Below are positions 50,804 through 60,261 of a DNA stretch of 63,339 nt, one piece after another. This DNA is from Mycobacterium sp. ST-F2 (GTDB taxonomy: Bacteria; Actinomycetota; Actinomycetes; Mycobacteriales; Mycobacteriaceae). Within the stretch, counting starts at the first letter, position 1. Each line of letters opens with the position of its first letter. Under the pieces are notes generated by a model, which was given only the letters and a program-made list of their open reading frames with translations, was not told the DNA's origin and did not search any database. The DNA lies in assembly GCF_001905655.1 (NCBI RefSeq), contig NZ_JMHT01000060.1, positions 1 to 63,339 of the forward strand. The letters are read 5' to 3'. A program made the position numbers and the translations under genes.

Positions 50804-52357
50804 ATGACCGCATTAACTGCAAAGACAACAGAAGAAAAAACATTCGCTGATCTGGGCGTTCGGGACGAAATCGTCCAGGCCCTCGCCGAGGACGGCAAGG
50901 CCCATCCGTTCGCCATCCAGGAGCTGACCCTGCCCCTGGCGCTCGCCGGCGACGACCTCATCGGCCAGGCCCGCACAGGCATGGGCAAGACCCTCGCGTT
51001 CGGTGTGCCGCTGCTGCACCGCGTCGCCTCCGACGCCTCGCTGCCGCTGACCGGCACCCCCCGCGCGCTCGTCGTGGTCCCGACCCGCGAGCTCTGCATC
51101 CAGGTCCATGGCGATCTGACGATGGCCAGCAAACATCTCAAGGCCGGGGAAAACGGGGAACGCAAGCTCCGCGTCGAAGCCATCTACGGTGGCCGCCCCT
51201 ACGAGCCGCAGATCGAGGCCCTGCAGCAGGGCGTCGACGTCATCGTCGGCACCCCGGGCCGGCTCCTGGACCTCGCTCAGCAGGGACACCTGCAGCTCGG
51301 CGGCCTCAGCGTCCTGGTCCTCGACGAAGCCGACGAGATGCTGGACCTGGGCTTCCTGCCCGACATCGAGCGCATCCTGCGGCTGACCCCGGATTCGCGC
51401 CAGGCCATGCTGTTCTCGGCCACCATGCCGGACCCGATCATCACGCTGGCCCGCACCTTCATGAACCAGCCGACGCATATCCGCGCCGAGGCCCCGCATT
51501 CGGCGGCCACCCATGACTCCACCAAGCAGTACGTCTACCGCGCCCACGCGCTGGACAAGGTGGAGATGGTCAGCCGCATCCTGCAGGCCACCGGCCGCGG
51601 CGCGACCATGATCTTCACCCGCACCAAGCGCACCGCCCAGAAGGTGTCCGACGAGCTCGCCGAGCGCGGCTTCAAGGTCGGTGCTGTCCACGGTGACCTG
51701 GGCCAGATCGCCCGCGAGAAGGCCCTCAAGTCGTTCCGCAACGGGGATATCGACGTCCTGGTCGCGACCGACGTCGCGGCCCGCGGCATCGACATCGACG
51801 ACATCACGCACGTCATCAACTACCAGATCCCCGAGGACGAAATGTCCTACGTGCACCGCATCGGCCGTACCGGCCGCGCCGGCAAGACCGGTATCGCCGT
51901 CACGCTGGTCGACTGGGACGAGCTGACCCGCTGGGCGCTCATCGACAAGGCCCTGAACCTGGATTGCCCGGATCCTGCCGAGACCTACTCCCGCTCGCCG
52001 CACCTGTACGAAGAGCTCGACATCCCCACCGACGTCACAGGCTCCATCGGTGCGTCCCGCTCCAAGCCCGCCAAGAAGTCGGCGTCGTCGGACCCCGAGC
52101 TCAAGCGCGAGTCGAGCGCCGACAAGGACCGTCCGGCGCGCAACCGCAGCCGGTCCCGTCGTCGCACCCGCGCCGGCGAGTCGGCCACCGGTCACGTCGA
52201 GGCGTCCGGTGCAGTCGAGGGCGACACCGCCGAAGCCGGTTCGCCGGCCGGTGACAGCCCCGCCGAGTCGAGCCACTCGGGTCGCCGCCGCCGGCGGCGT
52301 CGTCCGAACAAGGCCGCCTCGGAAGCCGCGGCCGTCGCCGCACCTGCCGCCGAATAG
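50804..52357 (+). CDS. rhlE: DEAD-box RNA helicase RhlE
   Basis: I use ATG 50804, giving 517 residues. The full DEAD-box motif set is present: Q motif (FAIQELTLP), Walker A ARTGMGKT at 56-63 (Met replaces the usual Ser/Ala), PTRELCIQ, DEAD at 174-177, SAT at 206-208 and HRIGRTGRAG. The C-terminal tail from about 415 is basic and low-complexity, ending in a run of arginines (SGRRRRRRRPNK), likely for RNA binding. It matches Rv3211. It acts in ribosome assembly or RNA decay by family analogy. The PQQ-like gene starts 20 bp downstream. Confidence 0.92.
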   Translation: MTALTAKTTEEKTFADLGVRDEIVQALAEDGKAHPFAIQELTLPLALAGDDLIGQARTGMGKTLAFGVPLLHRVASDASLPLTGTPRALVVVPTRELCIQVHGDLTMASKHLKAGENGERKLRVEAIYGGRPYEPQIEALQQGVDVIVGTPGRLLDLAQQGHLQLGGLSVLVLDEADEMLDLGFLPDIERILRLTPDSRQAMLFSATMPDPIITLARTFMNQPTHIRAEAPHSAATHDSTKQYVYRAHALDKVEMVSRILQATGRGATMIFTRTKRTAQKVSDELAERGFKVGAVHGDLGQIAREKALKSFRNGDIDVLVATDVAARGIDIDDITHVINYQIPEDEMSYVHRIGRTGRAGKTGIAVTLVDWDELTRWALIDKALNLDCPDPAETYSRSPHLYEELDIPTDVTGSIGASRSKPAKKSASSDPELKRESSADKDRPARNRSRSRRRTRAGESATGHVEASGAVEGDTAEAGSPAGDSPAESSHSGRRRRRRRPNKAASEAAAVAAPAAE

Positions 52358-52377
52358 CCGCAGGTCGTCCGCGCCCT

Positions 52378-53592
52378 ATGGTCAAACCGGAGCGACGTAC
52401 CAAAGCTGATCTGATCGCCGCCGCGGCCATCGTCGTGGTGGTCGCCCTTGGCGCAGCAGCGATCTGGTGGCACAGCGACGCGCGGGCCACGGTCAGTCGT
52501 CCTGCCGACCACCCGATCCCGGCGTTGCACAACACGAAGACGGTCCCGACGACGCTGCGCGAAGTGTGGACCGCCGCCAGCAGCAAGACGACCCAACCGT
52601 CGGTCGTCGGCGGCGTCGTGGTGACCGGCGACGGTGACGAGATGCAGGGCCGCGACCCGGCCACCGGCAACAGCCTGTGGAGCTACTCGCGCGGCCGTGA
52701 GCTGTGCGGCGTCACGACGGTGTACCAGTTCGCGGTGGCCGTGTATCCGGACGGGCGCGGCTGTGGCCAGGCGAGCGCCATCGACGCGAGCACCGGACGC
52801 CGCGGCCCCGCCCGCAGCAGCCTGGCCGACGCCGAGGTGAAGTTGTCCACCGACGGCACGACGATCCTGTCCTACGGTGACAGCCGACTCGAACAGTGGC
52901 GCTCGGACCTGGTCCGGATGATCAGCTACGGCTACCTCGACGCGGTGGTCAAGCCCGGCGTCCCGGCTTCTCCCCTGTGCCGCTTGGTGTCCGCCGCGGC
53001 CAGCCCGGCGTCGGTGGCCGTCATGGAGGCCTGCCCCAAGCAGACCGACCTGAGGCTGACGCTGCTCAAGGCCGCCAAAGAAGAGGACCAGCCCGACGTC
53101 AAACGGGTGTCACTGCCCGGCGTCAGCGTCGACTCCGACGCCCAGGTGATCGCGGTGTCCGAGACCAAGACCGCGGTGTACGTGCCCACGCCGCAGCCGT
53201 GCGTCAACGTCATCGACGAAACCGGCAACACCATCGCCAGCACCTTGCTGCCGCATCCCCCGACCCCGGTGACCGCGGCGACGCGCGTCGGCGACGTCGT
53301 CACCTGGTACACCGGCGACTCGGTGATGGTCTTCGACGCCAACGGATTGCGCTACAAGTACACCGTGAGCGCGCAGGGCGGGCAGGCGCCGATCGGCCCG
53401 GCAACCGTACTGGCCGGGCATCTCCTGGTTCCGGTGACCAGTGGTTACGACACCTTCGACGCGCAGAGCGGCGCCGGCCAGACGCACATAGCGCTTGACC
53501 GCAAGCCCGTGAACACCGCCGTCATCCCGGCTGTCGCCGGTTCGATGCTGCTGGAGCAGCGGGGCAGCCAGCTGGTCGCGCTGGGTCAGTGA
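52378..53592 (+). CDS. Membrane-anchored PQQ-like beta-propeller protein (Rv3212-like)
   Basis: The 404-residue protein has a short basic N-terminus, one transmembrane helix at about 12-32 and an extracytoplasmic domain. Repeated beta-propeller strands are visible (GRDPATGNSLWSY, SAIDASTGRRG, DAQSGAGQTHI), as in BamB/PQQ-like folds. No enzymatic residues are apparent, so a scaffold or envelope-assembly role is more likely than dehydrogenase activity. It matches Rv3212 by position, right after rhlE. It is convergent with the Soj-like gene (10-bp gap). Confidence 0.78.
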   Translation: MVKPERRTKADLIAAAAIVVVVALGAAAIWWHSDARATVSRPADHPIPALHNTKTVPTTLREVWTAASSKTTQPSVVGGVVVTGDGDEMQGRDPATGNSLWSYSRGRELCGVTTVYQFAVAVYPDGRGCGQASAIDASTGRRGPARSSLADAEVKLSTDGTTILSYGDSRLEQWRSDLVRMISYGYLDAVVKPGVPASPLCRLVSAAASPASVAVMEACPKQTDLRLTLLKAAKEEDQPDVKRVSLPGVSVDSDAQVIAVSETKTAVYVPTPQPCVNVIDETGNTIASTLLPHPPTPVTAATRVGDVVTWYTGDSVMVFDANGLRYKYTVSAQGGQAPIGPATVLAGHLLVPVTSGYDTFDAQSGAGQTHIALDRKPVNTAVIPAVAGSMLLEQRGSQLVALGQ

Positions 53593-53602
53593 CCCGAGCG
53601 GA

Positions 53603-54406
53603 TCACACCTCGGGGGTGAAGACCGGCAGCGCCTTGTTCTTCTTCCAGTGCTTCAGCAGCGACTGCGCCAGCTCGCGATAGGCGATGGCGCCCTTGTTCT
53701 TTCGGCCCGCGAGGACCGATGAGCCCGACGCGCTGGCCTCGGCGAAACGCACCGTCCGTGGGATCGGCGGGGCGAGTACCACGAGGCTGTAGCGGTCGGC
53801 CACGTCGAGCAGGACGTCCCGGCTGTGGGTCGTGCGGGCGTCGTACAGCGTCGGCAGCGCGCCCAGCATCCGCAGGTCGGGGTTGGTGATCTGCTGCACG
53901 TCGTTGACGGTCCGCAGGAACTGGCCGACACCGCGGTGCGCCAGGGTCTCGCACTGCAGCGGCACGACGACGTCGTTGGCGGCGGTCAGTCCGTTGAGGG
54001 TCAGCACGCCAAGGGATGGCGGGCAGTCGATGATCACCACATCAAATTGATCGGCGACCTTCGCCAGCGCGCGCTTGAGCGCGTACTCGCGACCGGCCCG
54101 CATCAGCAGCATGGCCTCGGCGCCGGCCAGGTCGATGTTGGCCGGCAGCAGCGTCATGCCCTCGGCGGTCGAGACCAGGGCGACGTCGGGTTCCACGTCA
54201 CCGAGCAGCACCTCGTGCACCGAGACGGGCAGCTTGTCCGGATCCTGGCCGAGGGAAAAGGTCAGACAGCCCTGCGGATCGAGGTCGACGAGCAGAACCC
54301 GCTGGCCTTCCTCGGTCAGCGCAGCACCCAGCGATGCCACTGTCGTCGTTTTTGCGACTCCACCTTTTTGGTTGGCGACCGCCAGTACCCGCGTCACGGT
54401 GCCCAT
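53603..54406 (-). CDS. ParA/Soj-type ATPase (Rv3213c-like)
   Basis: The 267-residue product from ATG 54406 has the deviant Walker A KGGVAKTT at 14-21, VLLVDLDPQGCLTFSLG, and switch motif IIDCPPSLGVLT. These place it in the ParA/Soj/MinD superfamily of membrane- or nucleoid-associated ATPases. No parB gene is adjacent, so it is an orphan, as Rv3213c is. A role in chromosome positioning or in placing another complex is possible. It is divergent from gpm2. Confidence 0.87.
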   Translation of the reverse strand: MGTVTRVLAVANQKGGVAKTTTVASLGAALTEEGQRVLLVDLDPQGCLTFSLGQDPDKLPVSVHEVLLGDVEPDVALVSTAEGMTLLPANIDLAGAEAMLLMRAGREYALKRALAKVADQFDVVIIDCPPSLGVLTLNGLTAANDVVVPLQCETLAHRGVGQFLRTVNDVQQITNPDLRMLGALPTLYDARTTHSRDVLLDVADRYSLVVLAPPIPRTVRFAEASASGSSVLAGRKNKGAIAYRELAQSLLKHWKKNKALPVFTPEV

Positions 54407-54456
54407 CCTGACACGCGGCCATGTGGCGCCGCTCACCATGGGGCAGAATCTCGGGC

Positions 54457-55092
54457 GTGGATATTGCGGTCGACCCGCCAGCCGGGCTGCTGAAGCACCG
54501 GCTGCTGCTGCTTCGGCACGGCCAGACCGAATGGTCCCGCAGCGGCCGGCATACCGGGCGCACCGACCTGGAACTGACCGAGGAAGGCCTGCAGCAGGCC
54601 CGCAGCGCCGCCGACGCGCTGGCCGAGCTGAAGCTCGACGATCCCCTGGTGATCAGCAGTCCTCGCCGACGCGCCGTCGTCACTGCCGAACTGGCCGGGC
54701 TGGACGTCGCCGAGACGACCGAACTGCTGGCCGAGTGGGATTACGGCGACTACGAAGGGCTCACCACACCGCAGATTCGCGAGCAGGTCCCCGACTGGCT
54801 GGTGTGGACGCACGGCTGTCCCGGCGGCGAGAGCCTGGCCGACGTCAGTGCCCGCGCCGACCGCGCTGTGGCGCTGGCGCTCGAACACATGGCGACGCGC
54901 GACGTGGTGTTCGTCGGGCACGGCCATTTCTCCCGGGCCGTGATGACCCGCTGGATGGAGTTGCCGATCACCGACGGGATCCGCATCTCCATGGCAGCCG
55001 CGTCGATCTCGGTGTGCGGCTTCGAGCACGGCGTGCGCCAGCTGGTCGCGCTCGGCCTGACCGGTCACCCCAACCCGTGCCTGCCCGAGTGA
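54457..55092 (+). CDS. gpm2: Histidine phosphatase, phosphoglycerate-mutase-like (Rv3214-like)
   Basis: The GTG at 54457 starts a 211-residue protein with the RHG motif at 20-22 (LLRHGQTEWS), catalytic phospho-acceptor His21, and the second catalytic His in FVGHGHFSRA. The M. tuberculosis homologue, annotated gpm2 or entD, was shown to behave as an acid phosphatase rather than a mutase. It overlaps the entC start (GTGA), as in M. tuberculosis, linking it to menaquinone or salicylate-type metabolism by context. Confidence 0.87.
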   Translation: MDIAVDPPAGLLKHRLLLLRHGQTEWSRSGRHTGRTDLELTEEGLQQARSAADALAELKLDDPLVISSPRRRAVVTAELAGLDVAETTELLAEWDYGDYEGLTTPQIREQVPDWLVWTHGCPGGESLADVSARADRAVALALEHMATRDVVFVGHGHFSRAVMTRWMELPITDGIRISMAAASISVCGFEHGVRQLVALGLTGHPNPCLPE

Positions 55093-56174
55093 ACCCGGTT
55101 TTTGTCCTGGCGGGGCCCGATGGGGTCATGCTGGCCGACGGACCTGCGCGGGCCTTCCCGAACCTGGACGACGCCCGCCGGGCCCTGGCCGACGGTGATG
55201 TGCCGATTCTGGTGGGCGCCTTGCCTTTTGACCTGGACATGCCGGCAGCGTTGATGGCACCACCGGCCGTGACGTACGCCGACGCCCTGCCGTTCACCGA
55301 CGACCGTCTGCCCCCGGTCCGGATCGCGGCCAGCGTGCCGTCGTCCGGCGAGCACCGGGCCCGGGTGGCGACGGCGGTGCAGGCCCTGCGTGATCCCGCG
55401 GCGGACCTGCACAAGGTGGTGTTGGCCCGGGCGCTGCAACTGGCCGCCGACGACGCGATCGACCCCTATGCCGTGTTGTCCCGGCTGGCCGAAGACCGCT
55501 CTGCCACAGCATTTTTCACCGACCTCAGCGCGGCCGGCCCACCGTACTCCGGCACCGCACTGATCGGTGCGAGCCCCGAGCTGCTGGTGGCCCGCAGCGG
55601 TGACGTGGTGACGTGCAAGCCGTTCGCGGGGTCGGCGCCGCGCTCGTCGGATCCCGAGACCGACGCCGCCAACCGCGCCGCGCTGGCGTCCTCGGCCAAG
55701 AACCGGCACGAGCACCAACTGGTGGTCGACATCATGCGCGATGCGCTGGAACCGCTGTGCGCGGAGTTGGACATCGCCGCCGAGCCACAGGTCAGTGCCA
55801 CCTCGGCGGTCTGGCATCTGAGCACCCCGATCGTCGGACGGCTGCGCGAACCCGCCACGACCGCACTGGATTTGGCCATCGCGCTGCACCCGACACCGGC
55901 GGTCGGCGGGGTGCCGACCGCGGCGGCGGCCCGGCTCATCACGGAGTTGGAGGGCGACCGCGGGTTCTACGCCGGCGCGGTCGGCTGGTGTGACGGCGCC
56001 GGCGACGGCCGCTGGGTGGTGTCGATCCGCTGCGGGCAGCTGTCGGCGGATCGACGGTCCATCGACGCCCGGGCCGGCGGCGGGATCGTCGCCGAATCGG
56101 ACCCCGATGACGAAGTCACCGAGACCACAACAAAATTCAGGACGATGCTGACTGCGTTGGGAGTACCAGAATGA
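55089..56174 (+). CDS. entC: Isochorismate synthase (MenF/EntC-type)
   Basis: The GTG at 55089 overlaps the gpm2 stop and gives 361 residues. It is a chorismate-binding enzyme with catalytic Lys109 (DLHKVVLARAL), GASPELLVARSGD, CKPFAGSAPR and HPTPAVGGVPT (where salicylate synthases and anthranilate synthase differ). It converts chorismate to isochorismate for menaquinone. It matches Rv3215. The GNAT gene overlaps its stop by 4 bp. A longer upstream frame reads antisense to soj and is not real. Confidence 0.9.
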   Translation: MNPVFVLAGPDGVMLADGPARAFPNLDDARRALADGDVPILVGALPFDLDMPAALMAPPAVTYADALPFTDDRLPPVRIAASVPSSGEHRARVATAVQALRDPAADLHKVVLARALQLAADDAIDPYAVLSRLAEDRSATAFFTDLSAAGPPYSGTALIGASPELLVARSGDVVTCKPFAGSAPRSSDPETDAANRAALASSAKNRHEHQLVVDIMRDALEPLCAELDIAAEPQVSATSAVWHLSTPIVGRLREPATTALDLAIALHPTPAVGGVPTAAAARLITELEGDRGFYAGAVGWCDGAGDGRWVVSIRCGQLSADRRSIDARAGGGIVAESDPDDEVTETTTKFRTMLTALGVPE

Positions 56175-56662
56175 CCGTGACCATCCGCCCCGCCGTGCCC
56201 GGCGACGAAGTCGAGATCACCGCGATGATCCATGAACTGGCCGCCTTCGAGAAGGCCGCGGACCAGTGCACGGTGACCGAGGCCCAGATTCGCATCGCAC
56301 TGTTCGGTGGCGCCGACTCGGGTCAGGCCGCCGTCTCGGGCCATTTCGTCGAGGTCGACGGTCGGCCGGCCGCGTTCGCCCTGTGGTTCCTGAACTTCTC
56401 GACGTGGGACGGCGTCTCCGGCATCTACCTCGAGGATCTGTTCGTGCGCCCCGACTTCCGGCGCCGCGGCCTGGCCCGCAAGCTCCTGTCCACCCTGGCA
56501 CAGGAATGCGTCGAGCGCGGCTACTCCCGGCTGCAGTGGGCGGTGTTGAACTGGAACGTCAATGCCATCGCCCTGTACGACGAGGTCGGCGGCAAGCCGC
56601 AGACCGAGTGGACGACCTACCGGGTGTCGGGCCCCGAGCTGACGGCACTGGCCCAGGGCTGA
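56171..56662 (+). CDS. GNAT-family acetyltransferase (Rv3216-like)
   Basis: This 163-residue N-acetyltransferase has the coenzyme A loop RRRGLARKLL near 97-106 and the downstream WNVNAIALYDEVG motif typical of spermidine/diamine acetyltransferases. The YLEDLFVRPDFRR strand precedes it. It overlaps entC by ATGA and closes the gpm2-entC-GNAT operon. Polyamine or small-amine acetylation is likely by family, but the substrate is undetermined. Confidence 0.88.
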   Translation: MTVTIRPAVPGDEVEITAMIHELAAFEKAADQCTVTEAQIRIALFGGADSGQAAVSGHFVEVDGRPAAFALWFLNFSTWDGVSGIYLEDLFVRPDFRRRGLARKLLSTLAQECVERGYSRLQWAVLNWNVNAIALYDEVGGKPQTEWTTYRVSGPELTALAQG

Positions 56663-56732
56663 CCTGACGAACACCGGTGTCCGCCTGCGATTCCGGTGTT
56701 AATCTGCGCCCGGGTCAACCGGAGGGACGGCA

Positions 56733-58859
56733 ATGCGATTCCATCGTCGAAAACTGCTGTCCAGGGTGAGCATCCAGTCGAAGCTCGTCGTGATGCTGGT
56801 GCTGTGCACCATCGTGGCCGCAACCGTCGTCGGCGTCATCGGGTTCCGGGCCGGCCGCGCCTCCCTGCGCGACTCGGCGATGAACCGTCTCACCGAACTT
56901 CGCCAGTCGCAGTCCCGCGAGCTCAAGGACCAGCTCTCTGATCTGAAGAACTCGATGATCATCTACGCGCGCGGCGCCCACACCCAGGCCGCGCTGGTCG
57001 ACTTCACCGCAGGATTCGACGCACTGGCAGACAAGCCCATCAACCCGCCGCAGTCGCAGGCGATCACCGACTACTACACCAACACTTTTCTCAAGGAAGT
57101 CCAGCAGTCCAGCGGCGCCAAGCTGAACGTCGATCAATTGCTGCCGAGGGACAACGCCCAGCGGTACCTGCAGGCGAACTACACCGCCGTGCGCAAGGAC
57201 GACGACGCGGCCATCAACGTCGACGATGCGCATGACGGCAGCATCTGGTCGGCAGCCAACGCCAAGTATCAGGATTTCTTCCGCCAGATCGTCAACCGGT
57301 TCGAATTCCAGGACGCCATCCTGCTCGACAACCGGGGCAACATGGTCTACACCGCGTACAAAGACGTCGACCTGGGCACCAACATCCTCACCGGGCCTTA
57401 CAGCGGCTCCAAACTCCGTGGCGCATACGAGAAAGCAATGTCAGCGAACTCGGTCGACTACGTGGGCATCACCGATTTCGAGATCTACCAACCGGCGGAG
57501 AACCAACCCACGGCCTGGATGGTCACGCCGATCGTGATGGCGGGACGCGCGATGGGCGCACTCGCCCTCCAGTTCCCGATCTCGAAGATCAACCGGCTCA
57601 TGACCTTCGACAAACGCTGGAACGAATCGGGTCTGGGCAACACCGGTGAGGTCTTCCTGGTCGGTCCCGATGATCTGATGCGGTCGGATTCCCGGATGTT
57701 CCTGCAGGATCCGCAGGCCTACAAGCGCGACGTCGTCGCGGCGGGCACGCCGGCCGACGTCGCCGACCGCGCTATTCAATTGGGCGGCACGACACTCGTG
57801 CAACCGGTGCCGCCGGAGACCAACCGGCAGGCCCTACGCGGCGAGTCGGGCACCAAGCTGTCCACCGACTATCTGGGCCACGAGGTCCTCCTGGCCTACG
57901 CCCCCATCGTGATTCCCGACGCCGAGCTGCACTGGACCATCATCGGCAAGATAGACACCGCGGAGGCCTTCCAGCGGGAGACCGCGTTCACCCGCACCAT
58001 GGTGTTGACGACGGTCGGGATCATCTTCGTCGTCTGCATCGCGGCGATGTTCCTGGCGCAGCTGTTCGTCCGGCCCATCCGGCGGCTCGAAGCCGGTGCG
58101 CAACGGATCAGCGCCGGCGACTACAACGTCACCGTCCCCGTCGAGACGCGAGACGAGATCGGTGAGCTGACAGAGGCTTTCAACGAGATGAGCCGAAGTC
58201 TGACCGTCAAAGAGGAGCTCCTGGTCGAGCAACGCAAGGAGAACGCGAAGCTCCTGGCGCTGCTGATGCCCGAACCCGTCGCCGAGCGCTACCAGCAGGG
58301 CGAGGAGATCGTCGCCGAGGAGCACCAGAACGTCACCGTGATCTTCACCGAGATTCTGGGGCTGGACCGGCTGCAGGCCGAGCTGACCTCCGCCGGGTCA
58401 CTCGCGGTCGTCACCGAGATCGAGCGCCAATTCGACGCGGCCGCAGACAGTCTCGGCATCGAGCGCGGCCGCCCCATCCGCAACGGCTACCTGGGTAGCT
58501 GCGGTCTCAACGTACCGAGGCTGGACAACGTGCGCCGGACCGTCGACTTCGCGCTGGAATGCCAACGGATCATCGAACGGTTCAACAGTGAATCCGGTCA
58601 TCACCTGAGCCTGCGGGCCGGCATCGACACCGGCACCGTCAGCAGCGGCCTCGGCGGTCAGCACTCCGTGGTGTACGACATGTGGGGTGCGGCGGTGAAC
58701 GTCGCCTACCAGGTCAAGAGCGGTTCACCGCAACCGGGAATCGACGTCACCGACCGGGTGTACCAGGCGCTGCAGGCCACCATGACCTTCACGTCCGTCG
58801 GCACGATATCGGTCGACGGGCACGACGAGCCGATCTGGCGATTGGTGGAGCCGCGGTGA
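56733..58859 (+). CDS. Receptor-type class III cyclase homologue with degenerate active site (Rv2435c-like)
   Basis: The 708-residue protein has TM1 at 16-38, a large extracytoplasmic sensor domain (about 40-415, dCache-like), TM2 at about 421-446, a HAMP linker (447-500) and a class III cyclase domain (530-690). Key residues are altered. The first metal Asp is Glu540 (IFTEI instead of FADI). The second metal Asp is Ser589 (LGS instead of IGD), with no Lys at its usual place. The catalytic Arg after VNVA is Gln660. Asp649 and Asn656 remain. It probably makes little or no cAMP. Its stop overlaps the GTG of the MscS/CNB channel gene. The same pairing occurs as Rv2435c/Rv2434c in M. tuberculosis. 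Confidence 0.85.
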   Translation: MRFHRRKLLSRVSIQSKLVVMLVLCTIVAATVVGVIGFRAGRASLRDSAMNRLTELRQSQSRELKDQLSDLKNSMIIYARGAHTQAALVDFTAGFDALADKPINPPQSQAITDYYTNTFLKEVQQSSGAKLNVDQLLPRDNAQRYLQANYTAVRKDDDAAINVDDAHDGSIWSAANAKYQDFFRQIVNRFEFQDAILLDNRGNMVYTAYKDVDLGTNILTGPYSGSKLRGAYEKAMSANSVDYVGITDFEIYQPAENQPTAWMVTPIVMAGRAMGALALQFPISKINRLMTFDKRWNESGLGNTGEVFLVGPDDLMRSDSRMFLQDPQAYKRDVVAAGTPADVADRAIQLGGTTLVQPVPPETNRQALRGESGTKLSTDYLGHEVLLAYAPIVIPDAELHWTIIGKIDTAEAFQRETAFTRTMVLTTVGIIFVVCIAAMFLAQLFVRPIRRLEAGAQRISAGDYNVTVPVETRDEIGELTEAFNEMSRSLTVKEELLVEQRKENAKLLALLMPEPVAERYQQGEEIVAEEHQNVTVIFTEILGLDRLQAELTSAGSLAVVTEIERQFDAAADSLGIERGRPIRNGYLGSCGLNVPRLDNVRRTVDFALECQRIIERFNSESGHHLSLRAGIDTGTVSSGLGGQHSVVYDMWGAAVNVAYQVKSGSPQPGIDVTDRVYQALQATMTFTSVGTISVDGHDEPIWRLVEPR

Positions 58860-60256
58860 TCGCCGACGTGTTCACCTCGGCCTGGTTCTACTGGGCCGTG
58901 GGCGTCGCCATCGGATTGCCGATCGGGCTGGTTGCGCTCACCGAATGGCAGCACGCGCTCCGCCGTAAACAGAGCTTCCTGCTGCGGCCGGTGACCGTAC
59001 TGCGCAACTACCTGCTGCCACTGGGCGCCCTCCTGCTCCTGCTGACCGAGGCCCGGCAGGTACCCGCGGGATCCACCTCCGTACGCACCGTCGCAACGCT
59101 TTTCGCGTTCGTCGTGCTGGTCCTGCTGTTGTCCGGGGTGAACGCCGCCCTGTTCCAGGGCGCGCCGGCCGGGACCTGGCGCAAGCGGGTTCCGACGATC
59201 TTCGTCGACGTCGCGCGGTTCGTGCTCATCGCGGTCGGGCTCGCGGTCATCTTTTCGTACATCTGGGGCGCGAACGTCCGCGGCCTGTTCACCGCGCTGG
59301 GCATCACGTCGATCGTCATCGGCCTGACGCTGCAGAATTCGGTCGGCCAGATCATCTCGGGCCTGCTGATGCTGTTCGAGCAGCCGTTCCAGATCGGCGA
59401 TTGGCTGGACACCGCCGCCGCCCGCGGCCGGGTGGTCGAAGTCAACTGGCGCGCAGTGCATCTGGAGACCGGCGCCGGAACGCTGATCACCCCCAACTCG
59501 GTGCTCGCCGGCGCGTCGTTCACCAATCTGAGCCGGCCGGCCGACGCGCACTCGCTCACGGTGACGACGATCTTCTCGCTCGACGATCCACCGAATCAGG
59601 TGTGCGCCATGCTGACCCGGCTGGCCGCCGACCTGCCCATGCGCCGCCGCGAGGGCACCGTGTCGTCGACCCCGGCGGGCGGCCTCACGTACCAGACCAG
59701 CATTCCGCTGCACTCCCCCGCCGACGACGCGGCCACGAAAACCCTCTTCCTGCAATGGGTCTGGTACGCCTCCCGGCGGATGGGTCTGCACCTGGACGAA
59801 GCCGACGACGAGTTCTCGACACCCGAACGGCTCGCGGAGGCAGTCAGCCGTGTCATCGCGCCGACGTTGCAATTGAGCGCCGAGGAACAGACCGAGCTGG
59901 CACCGGTCGCGACCCTGGAACGCTACGCGATCGGCGAGGCCATCCAGCGTGCCGGCGAGGTGCCGGAAGGGATGCGATTCATCGTTTCGGGTCGCATCCA
60001 GCTGACGACGGGCACCGCCGACGAGCCGGGTGCGGTGATCGGAATCCTCGACGAGGGCGGCTATCTCGGCCAGAGCACACTGACCCGCCAACCGGTCATC
60101 GGCAGCGCCCACGCGCTCGACGAGGTGACGGTGGTGCACGTCGAGCGGGACTACATCGAGACGGTGGTGCAGCGAAATCCGGTGCTGCTACAGGAATTCG
60201 GCCGGGTCATCGAGGACCGCCGAGCCCACGCCCAGCGTGCCCTGACCGCCGAGTGA
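58856..60256 (+). CDS. MscS-type channel with C-terminal cyclic-nucleotide-binding-like domain (Rv2434c-like)
   Basis: The GTG at 58856 overlaps the cyclase stop and gives 466 residues. There are four to five transmembrane helices. The pore helix and MscS beta-domain have GLTLQNSVGQIISGLLMLFE, QPFQIGDWLD and ITPNSVLAGASFTNLSRP. A CNB-fold domain occupies about 360-460 (LERYAIGEAIQRAGEVPEGMRFIVSGRIQL). The phosphate-binding cassette reads GYLGQSTLTRQPVIGSAHA and lacks the Glu and Arg that hold cyclic nucleotides (usual form GE..L..R.A.V.A). It may respond to a different ligand or to the partner cyclase-like protein. The membrane gene downstream is convergent. Confidence 0.87.
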   Translation: MIADVFTSAWFYWAVGVAIGLPIGLVALTEWQHALRRKQSFLLRPVTVLRNYLLPLGALLLLLTEARQVPAGSTSVRTVATLFAFVVLVLLLSGVNAALFQGAPAGTWRKRVPTIFVDVARFVLIAVGLAVIFSYIWGANVRGLFTALGITSIVIGLTLQNSVGQIISGLLMLFEQPFQIGDWLDTAAARGRVVEVNWRAVHLETGAGTLITPNSVLAGASFTNLSRPADAHSLTVTTIFSLDDPPNQVCAMLTRLAADLPMRRREGTVSSTPAGGLTYQTSIPLHSPADDAATKTLFLQWVWYASRRMGLHLDEADDEFSTPERLAEAVSRVIAPTLQLSAEEQTELAPVATLERYAIGEAIQRAGEVPEGMRFIVSGRIQLTTGTADEPGAVIGILDEGGYLGQSTLTRQPVIGSAHALDEVTVVHVERDYIETVVQRNPVLLQEFGRVIEDRRAHAQRALTAE

Positions 60257-60261
60257 AATCC

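Noticed and set aside
53603..54406. Plasmid-type parAB partition locus
   Set aside because: No parB or parS sites are visible and the gene order equals the chromosomal Rv3213c context.
55089..56662. entC and neighbours as a siderophore biosynthetic cluster
   Set aside because: No NRPS, salicylate synthase or siderophore transport genes are present; the gpm2-entC-GNAT order is the standard mycobacterial core arrangement.
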